64,000 nt of DNA from Phytophthora hibernalis (GCA_012656075.1 JAAKBF010000103.1:1-64000); one strand, 5' to 3'. Counted from the first letter of the stretch, positions 45,275 to 58,700 are shown. Notes: generated by a model not told the origin, from the letters alone. Numbers and translations: made by a program.

Positions 45275-48200
45275 CTAGGAAACTAGCATCTGAACGGGGA
45301 ACTGCGACGCAGTCGCTTGCTGCCGCTCGTCACCCTCTCCTTCTTTTTGTTGGTCCTGTTGTTGACCCCCATTGGTAGTCGCTGCTGAATGCTTTTCGGT
45401 GGGCTCCGAGGATTCCGAGCCGATAGCATTCGAGGCAATAGCAGCACGTAAATATTCGTCACGACGGCTCTGCGACTCGCTCAAAAATGCAGCGAGCGCT
45501 GCTGGCGGACTGGATGAGGAAGATGCAGCACCTATCGGGTCTCCTGTGAGTGGCTCAATGCTAGGGAGCAATTCTTCCTCTTGCTTCACGCGGGCAAAAA
45601 TGAGCTCCTCGAAACAGTTGCCTGGTGGTGACAAGCTAAACTCACGCCGATCTTCTGGCTCCACGTAGCGCTCTGCTGAAACTCCAGGACCCCCAAGCAC
45701 GGCGGCGCAAATCGTCTCAATCTTGCGCTCCAGCACGGAGAGAGACGGAAACTCGTTCATGATGCGCACGAACCAAGTGTTCATGTCGGCTAGTGAGTCA
45801 AAGTGGTGACGATAGAGTGGGCGAAAGGTAGGCGTGCCCTCAAGAAACACTGCACGAATGTGACGCTCTCGCGCCTGGCGGTGGAACGGTAGCTGGCGGT
45901 CCAACATCATTTTCTCCCATCCGTAAATACCGTAGCGGGCCATGCCATAAAGACACCCAGGTCGTGAATCCACGGGCACCACCAGACCGGCATTTCCGCA
46001 ACTAAACTCTCCATTCCAGATCGAAGGAAGGCCTGTAGTGCACCTTGCTTGGTTGACAGGATATCCAGCACATCCTCAAGTAGCTGCGTTCGCCGCATCG
46101 TCACCCAAGCGGTGTTCCGGGCTTTGAGTCCATGCGCCAACACACCCTCGAAAGCATCCACGAACTCAATGCCAATAAGATCACCCAAGGCCACCGCTCG
46201 CTGGTCAGAGCCTAGCGGGTCCGCACGCATACGAGCAACTTCACGGCACTTGGGCGCGAATTTAGTTTCGTAGAAGATACGCGTCAGTGTTGCGGTCTTG
46301 TTTAGGTTGCCCCACTCCACAATGTTGCGCCATGAAATACTATCTGATTCCCATGAAAAGTCTCGGGCTTGCTCCGTTACAAACGGCAGCATCGATGGCG
46401 CCGCTCTTCCGTCCGGGGCAACCACAGCACGCTTCGCCAGAATGCGTGGTGCGCCGTGGAGCGCCATCATATACGCGAAGGAGCGCCGCTCTTCCTTAGT
46501 CCAGTCTGAATTTTTCATACGGTGCTGTGGGGCCGGGTTGTTCAGTGCGGCGTCCGGAAGTTGACGCGAATTGTGCAACACAGTCATGTGTCGAAGAATA
46601 TCCACCTGCGCAAGCTGCATGGCCTTGAGCTCCAGTCGACGTAGCGTCAAGGAGCGCGCGCGCATTTCCTGTGAAACCTGTCGTCGCTGCTCAATAGCCA
46701 AACGTTCCTTTTTGTACCGGTCTTTTTCGTGTCGCCGCTTAATCTCCTCCGCAGACAGAAGCCAACCAAGCAAACGATTCATATGCTGCACCTCTGGTTG
46801 TTTGAACGCACCCGCCACTGCTGCCATGGTTGAAAAATTGTTTCCAACTCCTGCAGCACCAGCTTCAGTCTTGACTAGTGCAGGATTACCGTTGCTCTTG
46901 GGGTGCTGTCGCCGTTAGCTGAGCTCGTCGCACTTTCGGAGTCAACATCACTCATGTCCACGTCGCCTTCTTCTGCAGATGCATTTCTCTCATTCTTTAC
47001 CGGATGAGCTGAATATAGAACCGCATTGCTCTGGTCGGCGCTAAATCCAATGCCTGCTACTTGTTGAGCATTAGCAGCCTTCTCTAATCGCGCAAAGTAC
47101 AATCGCGGATCACCCAAAATCTGGGCACAACGGCCGTAGCCATGAAGGAATACACCCATCAACAAGTTTCTGTCGGCCTCCTCATTCCACCATGGTGTAA
47201 TTTGGGCCCACACCGGTCGCTCACCCACGTCCATCAGATCAATATGCGGGACCAGCTTATCCACACCATAGTACCTGGCGCGTTCGTCAAGACTAGCGGT
47301 GGGTTTGGGCTTGGACTTAGAGCTATCATCTTCACCCTTGTACAGAGTATCGCACACATCGCAAGCCGAAGTAACCAACCGCTGAAGTCTTTGTAGCATA
47401 TCCAGTCGGACAAGCAAACGCCGACCCCCACCTTGTTTAGACTTGAGAACGAAATCCTCTTCCTTGAGGACAGTCGCCAACTCTTCTTTGTCGATCAAAT
47501 TTTCTTTTTGGGCAAGCATAGCCGCGTGGATTGATGCCTTCACGAATGCAGAATCGTCCTTGCGCTGGTCACACGCTAGGCCGGACACATAAATAAACCC
47601 GCGGGCAAAGCACTCCACCTCCTTCACAGAGCGACTACCACCGCTCTGACTTCGGATTATTTCCCAGCGACTAAAGCCATAATGCATTAGGGCACGCTGC
47701 AGGCGATCACGCCCATTCTGCGTCCATTCACGGGGTATGTTCTTCTCTTCGAGCCGTTCGCGCTCTTCCTTCTCCTTTTCGCGCTTTTCTTGTTCATACT
47801 CGTCATCTGAGTTACTACCATCAGAGAAACTAGCACCGTCACCAAAGCGCGCCACACGAGTACGTTTGCGCTGCTGTGGCAGCAAGTCTTCTGCTTCTGC
47901 CGGATCGGGCTCTGTCAACCCCACTGCTTTTTCCAGAAATCAGGATCGTCCAGATCTACATCATCGGAGGTTGTGGCGGATACAAAACTTGCTTTTGAGA
48001 AGCTTGACTGCGCCTGCTCACTGTACTGCACAATTTGAGACGATCGCTGCAAGATTTGGTCGATATCTAGCGCACAGAACTGCTCGCCAGCGCTGTCATC
48101 GTCGCGAAACACATCATAAGCGCCACGCTTCAATAGCTCGTCGATCTCTTTTGTTTCCTGTGCTTTGGCGCTTTTGTTCCGCTTCTTACCTCCTTCCTCC

Positions 48201-51009
48201 TCGTTTTCACGACGCATGTGCGTGAGCACAGCCTTGTCCAGTCCAAGTTTTAAGGAGGCCTTGTGGAACATGTGCATCTCATAGGTTTTTCGGGTGATTA
48301 GACGATAGATCTTCACCGAATGTGTCTGGCCAATACGATGAGCACGAGCTTGAGCTTGTAAGTCATTCTGAGGATTCCAATCGCTATCGAAAATAATGAC
48401 CGTATCTGCAGCTGTTAGATTTAGGCCCAAACCGCCAGCTTTGGTTGATAGCAGCATCACAAATCGCTTGTACTCTGGTTTTACAAAGCGATCCACAGCA
48501 GCTTGGCGGTCATTGCCACGAATGTTACCATCCAATCGCTCATAAAGATGTCCACAGTAGCGCAAATAATCTTCAATGATGTCCAGCACCCGCACCATTT
48601 GGCTAAAGATAAGCACCTTATGTCCTCCATCGTTTAGCCGTGGCAGCAACTTGTCAATGAGAACCATTTTGCCACAACACTTCACCATCATTTCGTGTCG
48701 CTGTGCATCCGTCGTCAGCCCTTCGTTCAAAATGTCCTCGACACCGTTATTTAGATACGGGTGATTGCAACACTTGCGGAGCTCCATCATAACATTCATC
48801 AGGTTCGGAACGTTGCGCGGGTTGCCACCACGGTTCAGGAATGCAGTGTTCCTCTCGTAAATGGCGCGATACCACTGTTTCTGCACGGGTGTAAGCTCGA
48901 CCTCGACAATGGTTTCCTCCTTTGGAGGTAACGACTTCTCGACATCTTCTTTCACACGGCGCAGCAAATATGGCTTCAACATCTTATGCAAGTCGGCCAC
49001 TTGCTGAGCCTCGTGAAGATCGCCAAACTTTTCAAGGAAATCACCCACACTCGGGAAAGATCTCCCATCCAAGAAATTTAGCAAAGCCCACAGTTCTTCT
49101 GTCTTGTTCTGCAACGGCGTGCCCGTGAGAAGTACACAGTGGTCGCGACGCAACGAACGCATCTGCTCCACTAGCCGTGACGACTGGTTTTTCAACCGAT
49201 GCGCTTCGTCAACCACAAGACAGCGCCAGTGAATTTTCGAGAGGACGGCGATGTCCTTGATCGCCACTTCGTACGTTGTCACAAGAATGTTGAAGCGGAA
49301 GGTTTTCTTGTTTTCTGGACGGAGATTCTCATCGAGGTAATGGAATTCGTAGTCGCGAATAATCTCTCGTGCAGCGCTGTTTCCATGGTACACGACGCAA
49401 TTCATGGTAGTCCAGGTTTCACATTCGTTCTGCCACTGCACAATCAGTGACAGAGGTGCTACAATCAAGAAGGGTCCGCGGATCCTGATGTTGGGGTCAT
49501 CGCGAAGGAGATTCAGGAATGAGAGCGTCTGAATGGTCTTACCCAAGCCCATTTCGTCTGCCAAGATACTCGGTCGCTCATTGAACCAATTCCAAAGCAG
49601 CCAGTTCAGGCCCTCCAACTGATAAGCGCGTAACGACAGCGACTGGTCCTCACCGAACTTAGGAGACTCGTCCAGCTTGCGGTATTCTCGTAGGCTAGGA
49701 CGCGGTTGTATCTTCCAAACTTCCTCGTCGGGAACAACTATCGACGTTTTGTACTTGGCAAGAGCGACATCGTCCTTGATATCGCATGCCCGTTCCCACG
49801 TGGCTTCAGTATACTGCAAAACGCGCCACTTGATGTAATACCGCATGCCATCGTCCACAGGGGCATCCGGGAAGTTAGGATCAGCAGGCATCGGTGTATC
49901 CTTCCGGTGAGCAATAATGCGGTGAATCTCCAAGTATTCCGGGTTGAAGTACTCGAGTTCATCAGCAGCAAGCGAACCCTCATCCAACTCTCCCGTTTGT
50001 CGATGCGGGTGGTGAAGGCGATGCTGCTCCTTTTCATGGAACCGCTTGATCTTCTGCTTATTCGTCAATGGATCCAGGTCCAACAGTACCTGTTTGGTTT
50101 CCCACGTGGCGTGCATGTACGCGAATCCCTTCCACTTGATAAGGTACTCAGAAATCGCCGCCGTGGTGGGTCGGTTGGCAAACAAGACGGCACTCGCCGA
50201 GTCGGCATCGGGAACCTGTACCGGCTCCGCAACCTCCCGTTGTCGCACGCCCATGATCTTGTCAATCACCATATTCGCCGCAACGGCCTGTTCCTTCGGC
50301 TGTTTCACTTCCTTCAGCTTACTCGTATCGAGCTCAAACTCGGCTTCCGAGTCACTATCATCTCTTCGACGTTTCTTGTGCTTCTTCCTGCCATAGTCCT
50401 CACTGTCCGAGCTGCCAATGTCTTCGTCCGAATTAGGCACATGGTACGACTTCCTCTTCTTATTAGAAGCTCGTTGGCTGTGACGTCGCTCGTCCTGCAG
50501 CTGCTGGGCGAGACGTCGTGACTTCTCCTCGTCATTCCCGTGGTGACTCTTGTGGCTCTTCTCCTTGATGACGCGACGTGCGTGGCAGACCTCGCACTCC
50601 TTCGTGCGGCGGTCTCGGTTGGCGTGCTGGCAGGCGGCACAGAGCCAGGGCTTCTTAACAGGCTGCAGCTTCTTCTTGCGTTCGCGCTTGGCTTGACGGT
50701 TGGCTTGGCTCGTGTTACAAGCTGTGAGCTGTGTGAAGTCGTCGTCGGGCTTCTCGCACAGCGGACACACGTACGAGTCCAGCGCCTCCAGCTCCTCCTG
50801 CGTCAGGATGAGGCCGCAACACGCCGGGTGCACCCAGCCGTTGCAGCCTCCGGAGCCGCGGATACACTCGATCATAATACCAGCTAGTTAACATAAAACC
50901 GTTAGTATATCAGTTAAGAAAACCGTTCCGCATTAAGAGTGCGCGGCAAGAACGCACCGCCGTCTGCCTGCTGACACACGCAGTAGGTCGTGGGCATGGG
51001 CGTCGTCAT
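45275..51009 (-). CDS. CHD-family chromatin remodeller with PHD, RanBP2-type zinc finger and two chromodomains
   Basis: About 1,890 residues. Exon 1 (51009-50958) encodes the first PHD ligands (TYCVCQQADG); a 74-bp intron leads to exon 2 at 50883. Order: PHD finger (about 9-62), RanBP2-type finger (about 97-120, WLCAACQHANRDRRTKECEV), acidic and basic linkers, chromodomains (about 258-300 and 360-390, EYLIKWKGF and RYYIKWRVL), SNF2 ATPase with Walker A DEMGLGKT (about 460-467) and VVDEAHRLKN, helicase C (SQMVRVLDIIEDYLRYCGHL), then a SANT/SLIDE-like C-terminal part (REWTQNGRDRLQRALMHYGF; WNEEADRNLLMGVFLHGYG; CLYGMARYGIYGWEKM). It slides or evicts nucleosomes. Frame breaks near 47925 (five As), 46900 (four Cs) and 45960 (three Gs) each fit one missing base. 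It diverges from the ankyrin gene. Confidence 0.93.
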
Positions 51010-51255
51010 GACGGGGCAGGGAGGGAGGGGAGGGGCGACGTGCAGGTTCAAGGGCTCAAGGGGCGTGCAGGGGCCGGAGGGGCGGGTTCTCGAAAGTGGC
51101 GCTCTCTCGCTCCAGGCCGCGTCTTCTTTCTCTCTTCCCGACCACCGGCATTTGCCTCACTCAATATGAGGTCGGTGGCGCGATGTGTACAGTTTGTACA
51201 ATCTATTTTAGACACCCCTACCCCACTCCAAAACGACCATCACTCGTGGCAATAA
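51010..51255. promoter_or_regulatory. Divergent promoter region, CHD-like / ankyrin gene
   Basis: A 246-bp gap with a purine-rich run (GGGAGGGAGGGGAGGGG near 51018-51034) beside the CHD start and pyrimidine-rich tracts nearer the ankyrin start. Specific motifs not assigned. Confidence 0.35.
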
Positions 51256-52960
51256 TGCAGGAAGAGGAAGCGTTGACCAGCGTACGACTGGCTCTGGGGA
51301 AGCTGCTAGCGCTGCCCCATGTAGTGCACACCGTAGACGCGTACGTGGACCATTCGCCGCGCTGGACGGTGATGCGCGCAGCGCGCTACGGGCTGCTGCA
51401 TCTGCTCGAGCGCTTGGCGATTAACGAACGACGCGGGATGTTGACCCAGGAGATTAACGTCGACGAAGCCATGGGGAAGGCGGCCAAGCACGGCCACTTG
51501 AAGCCGTCCGGTGGCTGCAGCGATACCGTCCTGACGCGCGCGTGTCAGTGTTTGTGCTCATCACAGCGGCCGAGTTCGGGCAGCTGGAGATCGTCCAGTG
51601 GCTGCACTACAACAGGACGGAAGGCTGCACGTCCGCTGCAATGGACAGAGCGGCAGCTAACGGCCACTTGGACGTGGTGCAATGGCTACATTTTAATAGA
51701 CACGAGGGCTGCACCTACGACGCCATGACGGGTGCAGCGGAGTTCGGCCACTTGGATGTGGTTAAATGGCTACATGAACACAGGGACGAAGGCTGTACAG
51801 TGCACGCTATGGACCGAGCAGCAGCTAATGGCCACTTGGAAGTGGTGCAATGGCTGCATGAATACAGAGAGGAAGGAGGTTCCCGTCTTGCCATGGATTT
51901 AGCGGCCAAGAATGGACAGCTGGAAGTGGTGCAGTGGCTCCATGAACACAGAACGGAGGGATGCACTGCGGCTGCTATGAATGGCGCGGCCACGAATGGA
52001 CACTTGGAAGTGGTGAAGTGGTTGCATGAACATCGAGAAGAAGGGTGTACTAGTGTGGGGGTGCGTCATGCGGCGGCAAACGGCCATTTGGAGGTGCTGC
52101 AGTGGCTCTACGAGCACTATGCGGCTGTGTTTCAGTTATCGCAGGTGAACATTATGGACGACGCAGCTTCGCGCGGACAAATGGACGTGTTGCAGTGGTT
52201 GCATGATAGAGATGTTGAACGATGCACGAGCGCTGCTATGGATGGCGCTGCGGCACGAGGTCACCTTGACGTGGTGCAGTGGCTACATGCGAACAGAAGT
52301 GAAGGCTGCACCACGAAAGGAATGGATCTGGCGGCTTGTAACGGTCATTTGGAGATCGTTCGCTGGTTGCACGAACACACAAGTGCGGGCTGCACTACCA
52401 ATGCAATGGATCTCGCTGCAAAAGGTGGGTTCTTAGACGTCGTCGTCTTCTTGCACGAGAATCGACCGGAGGGCTGTACGTCTCGAGCCATGGATCATGC
52501 AGCTGAGAATGGCCACCTGGCTGTTGTCCGTTGGCTTCATGAGCACCGTGAAGAAGGCTGCAGTACTGATGCAATGAATGCGGCTGCACGCAACGGCAAT
52601 TTGAACTTGCTGGACTTCCTCTATTCAGAGCGTACTGAAGGTTGCACGCCGCACGCTCTAGCTCGTGCGGCATACACCGGCCAGCTCTCGAGCGTAAGAT
52701 GGCTGTTGAGCCATCTCCCGGAGCAGTTCGACTTGCCCGAACAGGTTACTGATGCGATGGATTCCGCTCGACGAGGCCGAGCAGATCATGTGGTGACGTG
52801 GCTACGAAGGCATGTCGAGAATCACCGTGAGCAGCCGGAAAGGGGGCCATCAGAGCTGCGTAGTGACAGTCGGAGGTTTTGTATGGCTTATACGATTAAT
52901 GTACTTCGGAGTACTACATGTAGTAACGCTACACTCCATACACTCACTACATGTAGTTAA
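51256..52960 (+). CDS. Ankyrin-repeat protein (one frame break)
   Basis: About 568 residues. A short helical N-terminus (from ATG 51256) is followed by a dozen or more ankyrin-type repeats of the oomycete pattern, for example NGHLEVVQWLHEHRTEGCT and AMDRAAANGHLDVVQWLH, spaced about 34 residues to about 52760, then a short polar tail. Such proteins are protein-binding scaffolds; the partner is unknown. One missing base near 51492 (CTTGAAGCC) splits the first and second frames; conserved repeats lie on both sides. The tail codons (52910-52960) run through two ACTACATGTAGT palindromes that recur in intergenic DNA, so the natural C-terminus may be different. Confidence 0.88.
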
Positions 52961-52972
52961 AGCAAGACCGCT

Positions 52973-53912
52973 CTAAAACTCATACGTGAAGGATTTCTTG
53001 GCAACCAACTCGGCTGCTTCCTTCTCTGCATTCGGGTCCAGCACCGCCACATATTCGCTCTTGATAGCTGACGGAGATTCATCCAGTCCCAAGTCCAAGT
53101 TCCTCTTCCCTTGCGAGACTGGCCGAACCTCCGCCGACTGCTAGGTTTGTTGGTGGTTCCGAAAAACGGTGCGGGTGGTTGTTGGGGCTGCTGAGACCGC
53201 TCTTGTGGCTGTTGATGCAGAGGTTGATTGGTTTGCAGTTGAACAGAGCTCTGCTGTCTGTTTTGCCACTGTCTCCGTGCATCCTGTTGAGTAGCTCCAT
53301 CAATTACATGCACAGTATAGTCCTCCTGTTGTGGCTGCGACGGTTGTCGGCGTTCCTGAGCCTGCTGGTGATCGTTTTGCTCCTGCGGCGGTGGAAGCTG
53401 CGACGGCTGGTCGCGGATAATGAACGAGTTGCCATTATCGTCGTACTCGACGTCCGTCAAGTGCTTCATGTCCATAACGAAGCGACCCACATCCGCAACA
53501 CAGAAGAGGATCGACACGCCCAGTGACGGACCCGTCTTGATGACCATGTCCGGGTCCCAGATGAGGAAGCAGAAGGCGTAGATCCATGTGAGGATCTTGC
53601 AGCGCAGCATGTTGCGCTCAAAGTTCTCGGGCGACGGGAAGATGGTCCTTGAGAGTTTGGGGCCGTACACCAACATGGTGGAAAACGCGAGTGGCACCCA
53701 CGCCAACGTGTACAGCGTCTGCAGCTCCTGCTCCGCTTGCACTGCCTGGTCCGGACACTGGAAAAAGACGCTACCAGCGACGCCGACAGGTAAAACTCCA
53801 AGCCGCACACGAGCATAGCCTTCAGTGAGTTCTCGTACAGCTCACTCAGTCCCTTGAGCGGCTGGTCCACCAGCTCCCGCACCGCCATCGCATTCTCGAG
53901 CCCCACCGTCAT
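52973..53912 (-). CDS. Unrecognised multi-pass membrane protein with Gln/Pro-rich tail (two frame breaks)
   Basis: Start at ATG 53912 (MTVGLENAMAVREL). Hydrophobic segments: KAMLVCGLEFYLSASLVA, LYTLAWVPLAFSTMLVYG, ILTWIYAFCFLIW and GVSILFCVADVGRFVMD give about four membrane passes, followed by a Gln/Pro-rich stretch (about 53400-53140) and an acidic C-terminus ending SFTYEF at 52973. Missing bases near 53770 (five Ts) and 53105 split the frame. No family recognised; the hydrophobic core shows no transporter or channel signature I know. It lies tail to tail with the ankyrin gene and head to head with CSN3. Confidence 0.65.
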
Positions 53913-54129
53913 AACGACAGCTTTCTGAAGCAAAGTCCGACTCTCGTACTTAACGAGATGCAGATGGTGCTGACTAGCTGGCTCGTCTATTGTTTCGTAC
54001 TTACCACATCCCTCCACCACACCATATACAAAAATCGTACTTACATCATCCTCTCCACCACACCACATTCACACTACGTAGCTTTTCGTCAATCAGAACA
54101 AGATTTGGCTCGGAAAAGACATCACGAAC
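53913..54129. promoter_or_regulatory. Divergent promoter region, membrane protein / CSN3
   Basis: A 217-bp gap between divergent start codons, with CACCACACC-like repeats (54015-54065). No defined motif assigned. Confidence 0.35.
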
Positions 54130-55689
54130 ATGGAGTGGGGTCCGCTGCAGCTGATTGTGTCGCTCCTGGCGCCCGAGGAGGGCGTAAATGGCGGCCATGT
54201 GGACCGCAAGCAAGCGGACGTCACGCTGGCCCAAGAGCTGGCCGGAGAGGAGCTCACAGCGGCCGTACGCGCCGCTTCTATCGCCCAATTGGACGTGGCG
54301 CTGAGGCACGAGGCTCTGACGGTCGAACGGCTGCCTCTGAGCTTCCTACTGCTACTGTAATAGGCACATATAACTCTAGAGAGACTGTAACATATTGTAA
54401 ACTAAAATTCCGTGCTCTGTATCATGATGTACAGGTCGGCCAAGGCCAACAAGCTCGAGAAAGCACGACACCAGGCCGAGCTGGCTCAGGAGCGCGCCAA
54501 TCTGCTGCTGCAGGTGTCACAGCTGCTGTGTCAAGTTCCGGTGGCTGTAGCTGCCAAGGAGATCAAGAGACTGAGTGTGCTGTGCGACCAGTACGCGCGT
54601 CTAGCTGTGGACATGCAGCAGAGCATCAAGACTGTGTTCCCGCTCAAGAGCTTCCTGCGCCGCTTTCGTGAACAAGGACACGCTGTGATCACGCCATTGC
54701 ACGCGCAGCTCTTGTATTTATGTCTCCATTCCAAGTGCTACTTTGCAGCCATGGAGATCCTGGACGAGTGAGTGCTGTCAAGTTGCTGTTGTTGAAGTGC
54801 AATTTCCAACTGTTTTTATTGCATTTTTGCTGTTAGGACGTTGGTGGAAGTGCACTCGCAGTTAGTGACCACGGCGGACTTTCTGGGCTATGCGTACTAT
54901 GGCGGACTGCTGTATTTGGGGGAGAAGCGATACCAAGACGCGCTTGATTTTTTCCAGCTTGCCATTGCAGCCCCAGCAATTTCGCTAAGTGCGTTTGTGA
55001 TTGAAGCGTACAAGAAGATGCTACTGGTGATGCTTGTGCTCCGTGGTGAGAGCGTGATGCTGCCAAAGTACACGCCGTTCGTGGTCACGCGGCACGTTGA
55101 AAATCACTGCCCGGCGTACGTGGATTTGGTCAATGCATTTACGGTTGAGAAGGACCTGGCAAGTGTTCTGGAAGTTGCGTCCAAGCACGAAGAATTGTTC
55201 GTCCAGGAAGGCAATTTTGGTCTCGTCAAGCAGGTGGTGCAGGCTTTTAAACAGCGAAAGTTGCTTCAGCTGACGCGCACGTATGCGACAATCGAGCTGA
55301 CGGAGATCGCGACGGCGGCGAGCATGTCCAGCAGTGACGCCGTAGCCGCTGAGAAGATGCTTCTGGCGTTGATTTCAAACGGTCAGATGGATGCCGTCAT
55401 CGACAAGCAGAAGGCGATGGTGCGCTTTGTGCTCGAGAACGACGATGGTGGGACCCGCCAGGAAGAAGTTCAAGGTGCCGCCACGCGAAAGCTGCAGGAG
55501 GAGATGGAGAAGCTCGTGATGGTGGCGTCGCAGCTGCGCTTCATGGACGTGGAGCTGGTCACGAGCACCAAATTCCAGTCGCGCCTGCAGAAGGACAAGG
55601 ATCGGCGCTCGAGGCTCAACATTCACAACCAGCAAGGCGACTACCGGATGCTCGTGGACGGTGCCAGTGGCATGGATACGATGGAGTAA
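54130..55689 (+). CDS. CSN3: COP9 signalosome subunit 3 (PCI domain)
   Basis: Three exons, 54130-54356, 54435-54767 and 54837-55689, with GT..AG introns of 78 and 69 bp in phase, give 470 residues, typical for CSN3. The COP9 signalosome removes NEDD8 from cullins and so tunes cullin-RING ubiquitin ligases. Seen: a helical TPR-like N-terminal part (LHAQLLYLCLHSKCYFAAME), the family block FLGYAYYGGLLYLGEKRYQD then ALDFFQLAIAAPAISLSAFV and EAYKKMLLVMLVLRGE, and a PCI winged-helix end (TYATIELTEIATAASMSS, LALISNGQMDAVIDKQ). No frame break. An alternative, proteasome lid subunit Rpn3, is less likely given the block order. Confidence 0.88.
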
Positions 55690-55758
55690 TGGTACGAACC
55701 GATAACGTCGAGCGGCTTCGATGACTAACAGATAAATGGTTTCAATGCTTTAATCTAT

Positions 55759-58700
55759 CTACTGCATCACGAGCGCTAACTGAATCTTGCGTTGGCGCAC
55801 CAGCGACACAGGGTTCTTCATGCGGATCACACGACACAGCGCGGCGTTGCCCGCATTGAAGACGCGGTAGATGCAGTAAGTCGAGCCGTGAATCGCTGCC
55901 TGGTCCAGCTCGTTCATACTGATCTCGAACACGCCCTTCTCCATAGTGCGCGTAGACTTGACCTCGACGTACTCCGCCACCTTTCCACCTGATGAGACGG
56001 TAAGGTCGTACGGCAAGCCAGACTCTTCCTTTTCGTTCACCCACTCGACTGTCATGCTCGACTCGTTGTCAGCATGCTGCTGCTTCAACTGATTGAACAC
56101 GTACTCTTCACCCCAGCGCCCGATAGCTTCTCGCTCCTCCTTTGTCATCGAGTTGGACAACGACAGTGATTGCATTCAGGACCAGTCGACGGAGGAAGTG
56201 GCGGGTGATACGATGAAGCTCCTGCATTTCCATTTGGTGGAAGTGGCGGGAATGGAGGCCTCTGCAACTGCATGCCGTAGTTTTCTCCGTTTCCAATCAA
56301 GTCATAGTTTGTCGACGGCGGCAAAAGAGGTCTCTGACCTGCTTCGTAGTTTTGAGTGTAGGGCTTCTTCGTTGGCGCATCGTCAGCAGCAATCTCTCCG
56401 TCTTCCATGGAGCGCTTCCTATTCTCGAGGCCCGACGTTGAGGAAGTTGTGATGTCCTCGGTTTGATCGACCCACAACTTGTCAGCTTCGCTGGACGGTA
56501 TCCGAGGCAACAGCTGAGTCTCCACTAACCACTTCTCTCTCATTAGCGCACTAGGCTGCAACAAACTGAGGTAGAGCAGATTCGCCACGCTGGAAGCCAC
56601 TTGAGCTCAAAGAATTTTCGTGAGAGTTCCATCAGCACCGGAGAGAGCGAACTCGCTTCCTCATCGCCCGTCACAGATTGCATGTAAAGCGTGCAATTGG
56701 GCACATCAAAAAGCAACTCGACACTGTGTCTACCCCGCGACGGAGGCTGAATGAACTCCCGACTCGATACACCACTTGAAAGCCGTCGTTTCCATCAACC
56801 AGCACACATTGAAGCTGTGACGCCAACTTCGCGATTGAGTCGTGATTGAGCTTGTCGTACAGGTGCCGGTGGTTATGGAATAGGAATCGCTGGGCCAGAC
56901 CAAATGCTGAGCGAAGCTTCTCACGGAATGCCTCGCTTGCAGTACGTTGCGTGCTAAGCACGCTGACTTCGTATTGCAAATGCTCCTTCAGCGACTTCAT
57001 ACCGCAGAATTGGGCGAGGAATTTGTGTACTCGAGCCGCCTCGCTGTCATCTTCTTCACCGGATGAACCACCCACGAAGTAGTTCCATGAGAATAGTCCA
57101 AGCACTTGAAGTTGTTCGCCTTGTCCTGATTGCTGTAAGTCGTCCTTCGATAGATCTGCTTGGTCGTTGATGTACATATCAGCAGCAGATGCCCATCGAT
57201 GCCCTTCGTCTATCGTTAGGAAGAGCTTCAAGTGCTGAGTGCTCCACTGAAACTGCGTGTCTTCAAAAGATGATGTTGCGTATGTACTTGCCCAGGCTTT
57301 CACCAACATTTGCCCGAGCTTTGCCAGTTTCTTCCGTCCCTTCTTGTTGTCAAGCTGGGCGGATTTCGCAAACAGGTCAACCACCTTGCACCATGCACTC
57401 GCGTGGGCTTCCAGATGAACGGACAAGGTTTCGACCTTGGCAAAACTGAGCAGTGCATCTAGACCAGCATCGTCTCCAAACGCTTCAAGCTGTACCATCT
57501 TGATGTCATCTTCATTTTCCGTTTTTGCGTTGCTTGGAGCTGTCACCGCTGTTTGTTGATGCCTCCTTAGCAAGTGACAGGATCAACTTCTGCAACTTCC
57601 GCTCACGATCTGATGTTGCTTGAACCGGCAGGTCCTTTGAGCTACAAAACATAAGACCACAGCTAGGCCCACCAATGCATCGCACTGGTAACCATGATGT
57701 GGACTTGAGGGTCTTCTTGGTCTCCTTTGTTTCGGATTTGGACAGCGAACGCTTCTTCACCTTCTTTGACAAGGTTTCGAGAAGCGGTAGCACCTTCTTC
57801 TTCCACATCTTTAACTGCTCAGATAGACTGGAGTCACTGCGCTTGCTTAGAAAGTGCTCTTGCTGTTCTGTGATCATTTCACAGAGGAAGGAAACGGATG
57901 GCTTCCGCTGTACACCACACACCTCCGTGAAGAATTGACACAATGACTTCGGGTACAGCGTTTCCAGCGCCACGAGCTCTCCATTGTGCGTAGTTGACGC
58001 CCAAACTGTGCTCTTAACACCAACAAAGCGAGGCAAAACATCTTGTGTGTTACTCTCGGCTGGAACGAAGAGCATCGATTTACGTGTAAATGCCTTCGTA
58101 ACCTCGTCACGACATGCTTCAGAGCATTGGCTTTCTTCCCACAAGAACAAGTACATTCGGATCATTTGACCAATCTCTAGTTTAGACGCCAAAGTTGAGT
58201 CAACTGCGAGATTTGATAGAACTGGAAGCACATCAGCAGTAGTAGGCGTGGTTTTCATGCCGAGAATGCGTCTAGAGAAATCGTCGCTCTTCAAGCCATT
58301 GAACAGAACGTCACCATTGTTGGAGGGAACAATCGAGTGGTTTTATCAATCGACAGCCATAGCTCAGTCGATCGATGGAACTCCCCATCGGATCCTTCCA
58401 GCCAGCGAAATTGCCTCCACATGTCAAGTCCAGCCTCGTTGGCGGAATCGATGCTATCTGCATCGCTGTCATCGTCAGTCGCTCTCCAGTGCTTGTCGAG
58501 CTGCTGTGCTAAACACTTTGAAATACTCCGCTTAACTTCAATATCATCCTCTGCATCAATCCACTTCAGCAACTGTTCCATCCCAGCGTGTGAAAGCGTA
58601 TCTGATGTAAGATTCGCGACATCAACCAGCAGCGGTAGCTCGCACGTTTCCACCAACAGCTTCTGCCATGACGCGTCCACAGACTTCTTGGACAAAATGT

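Noticed and set aside
49706..50521. 271-codon plus-strand open frame over the CHD gene
   Set aside because: Antisense shadow of the chromodomain region, with no recognisable protein features.
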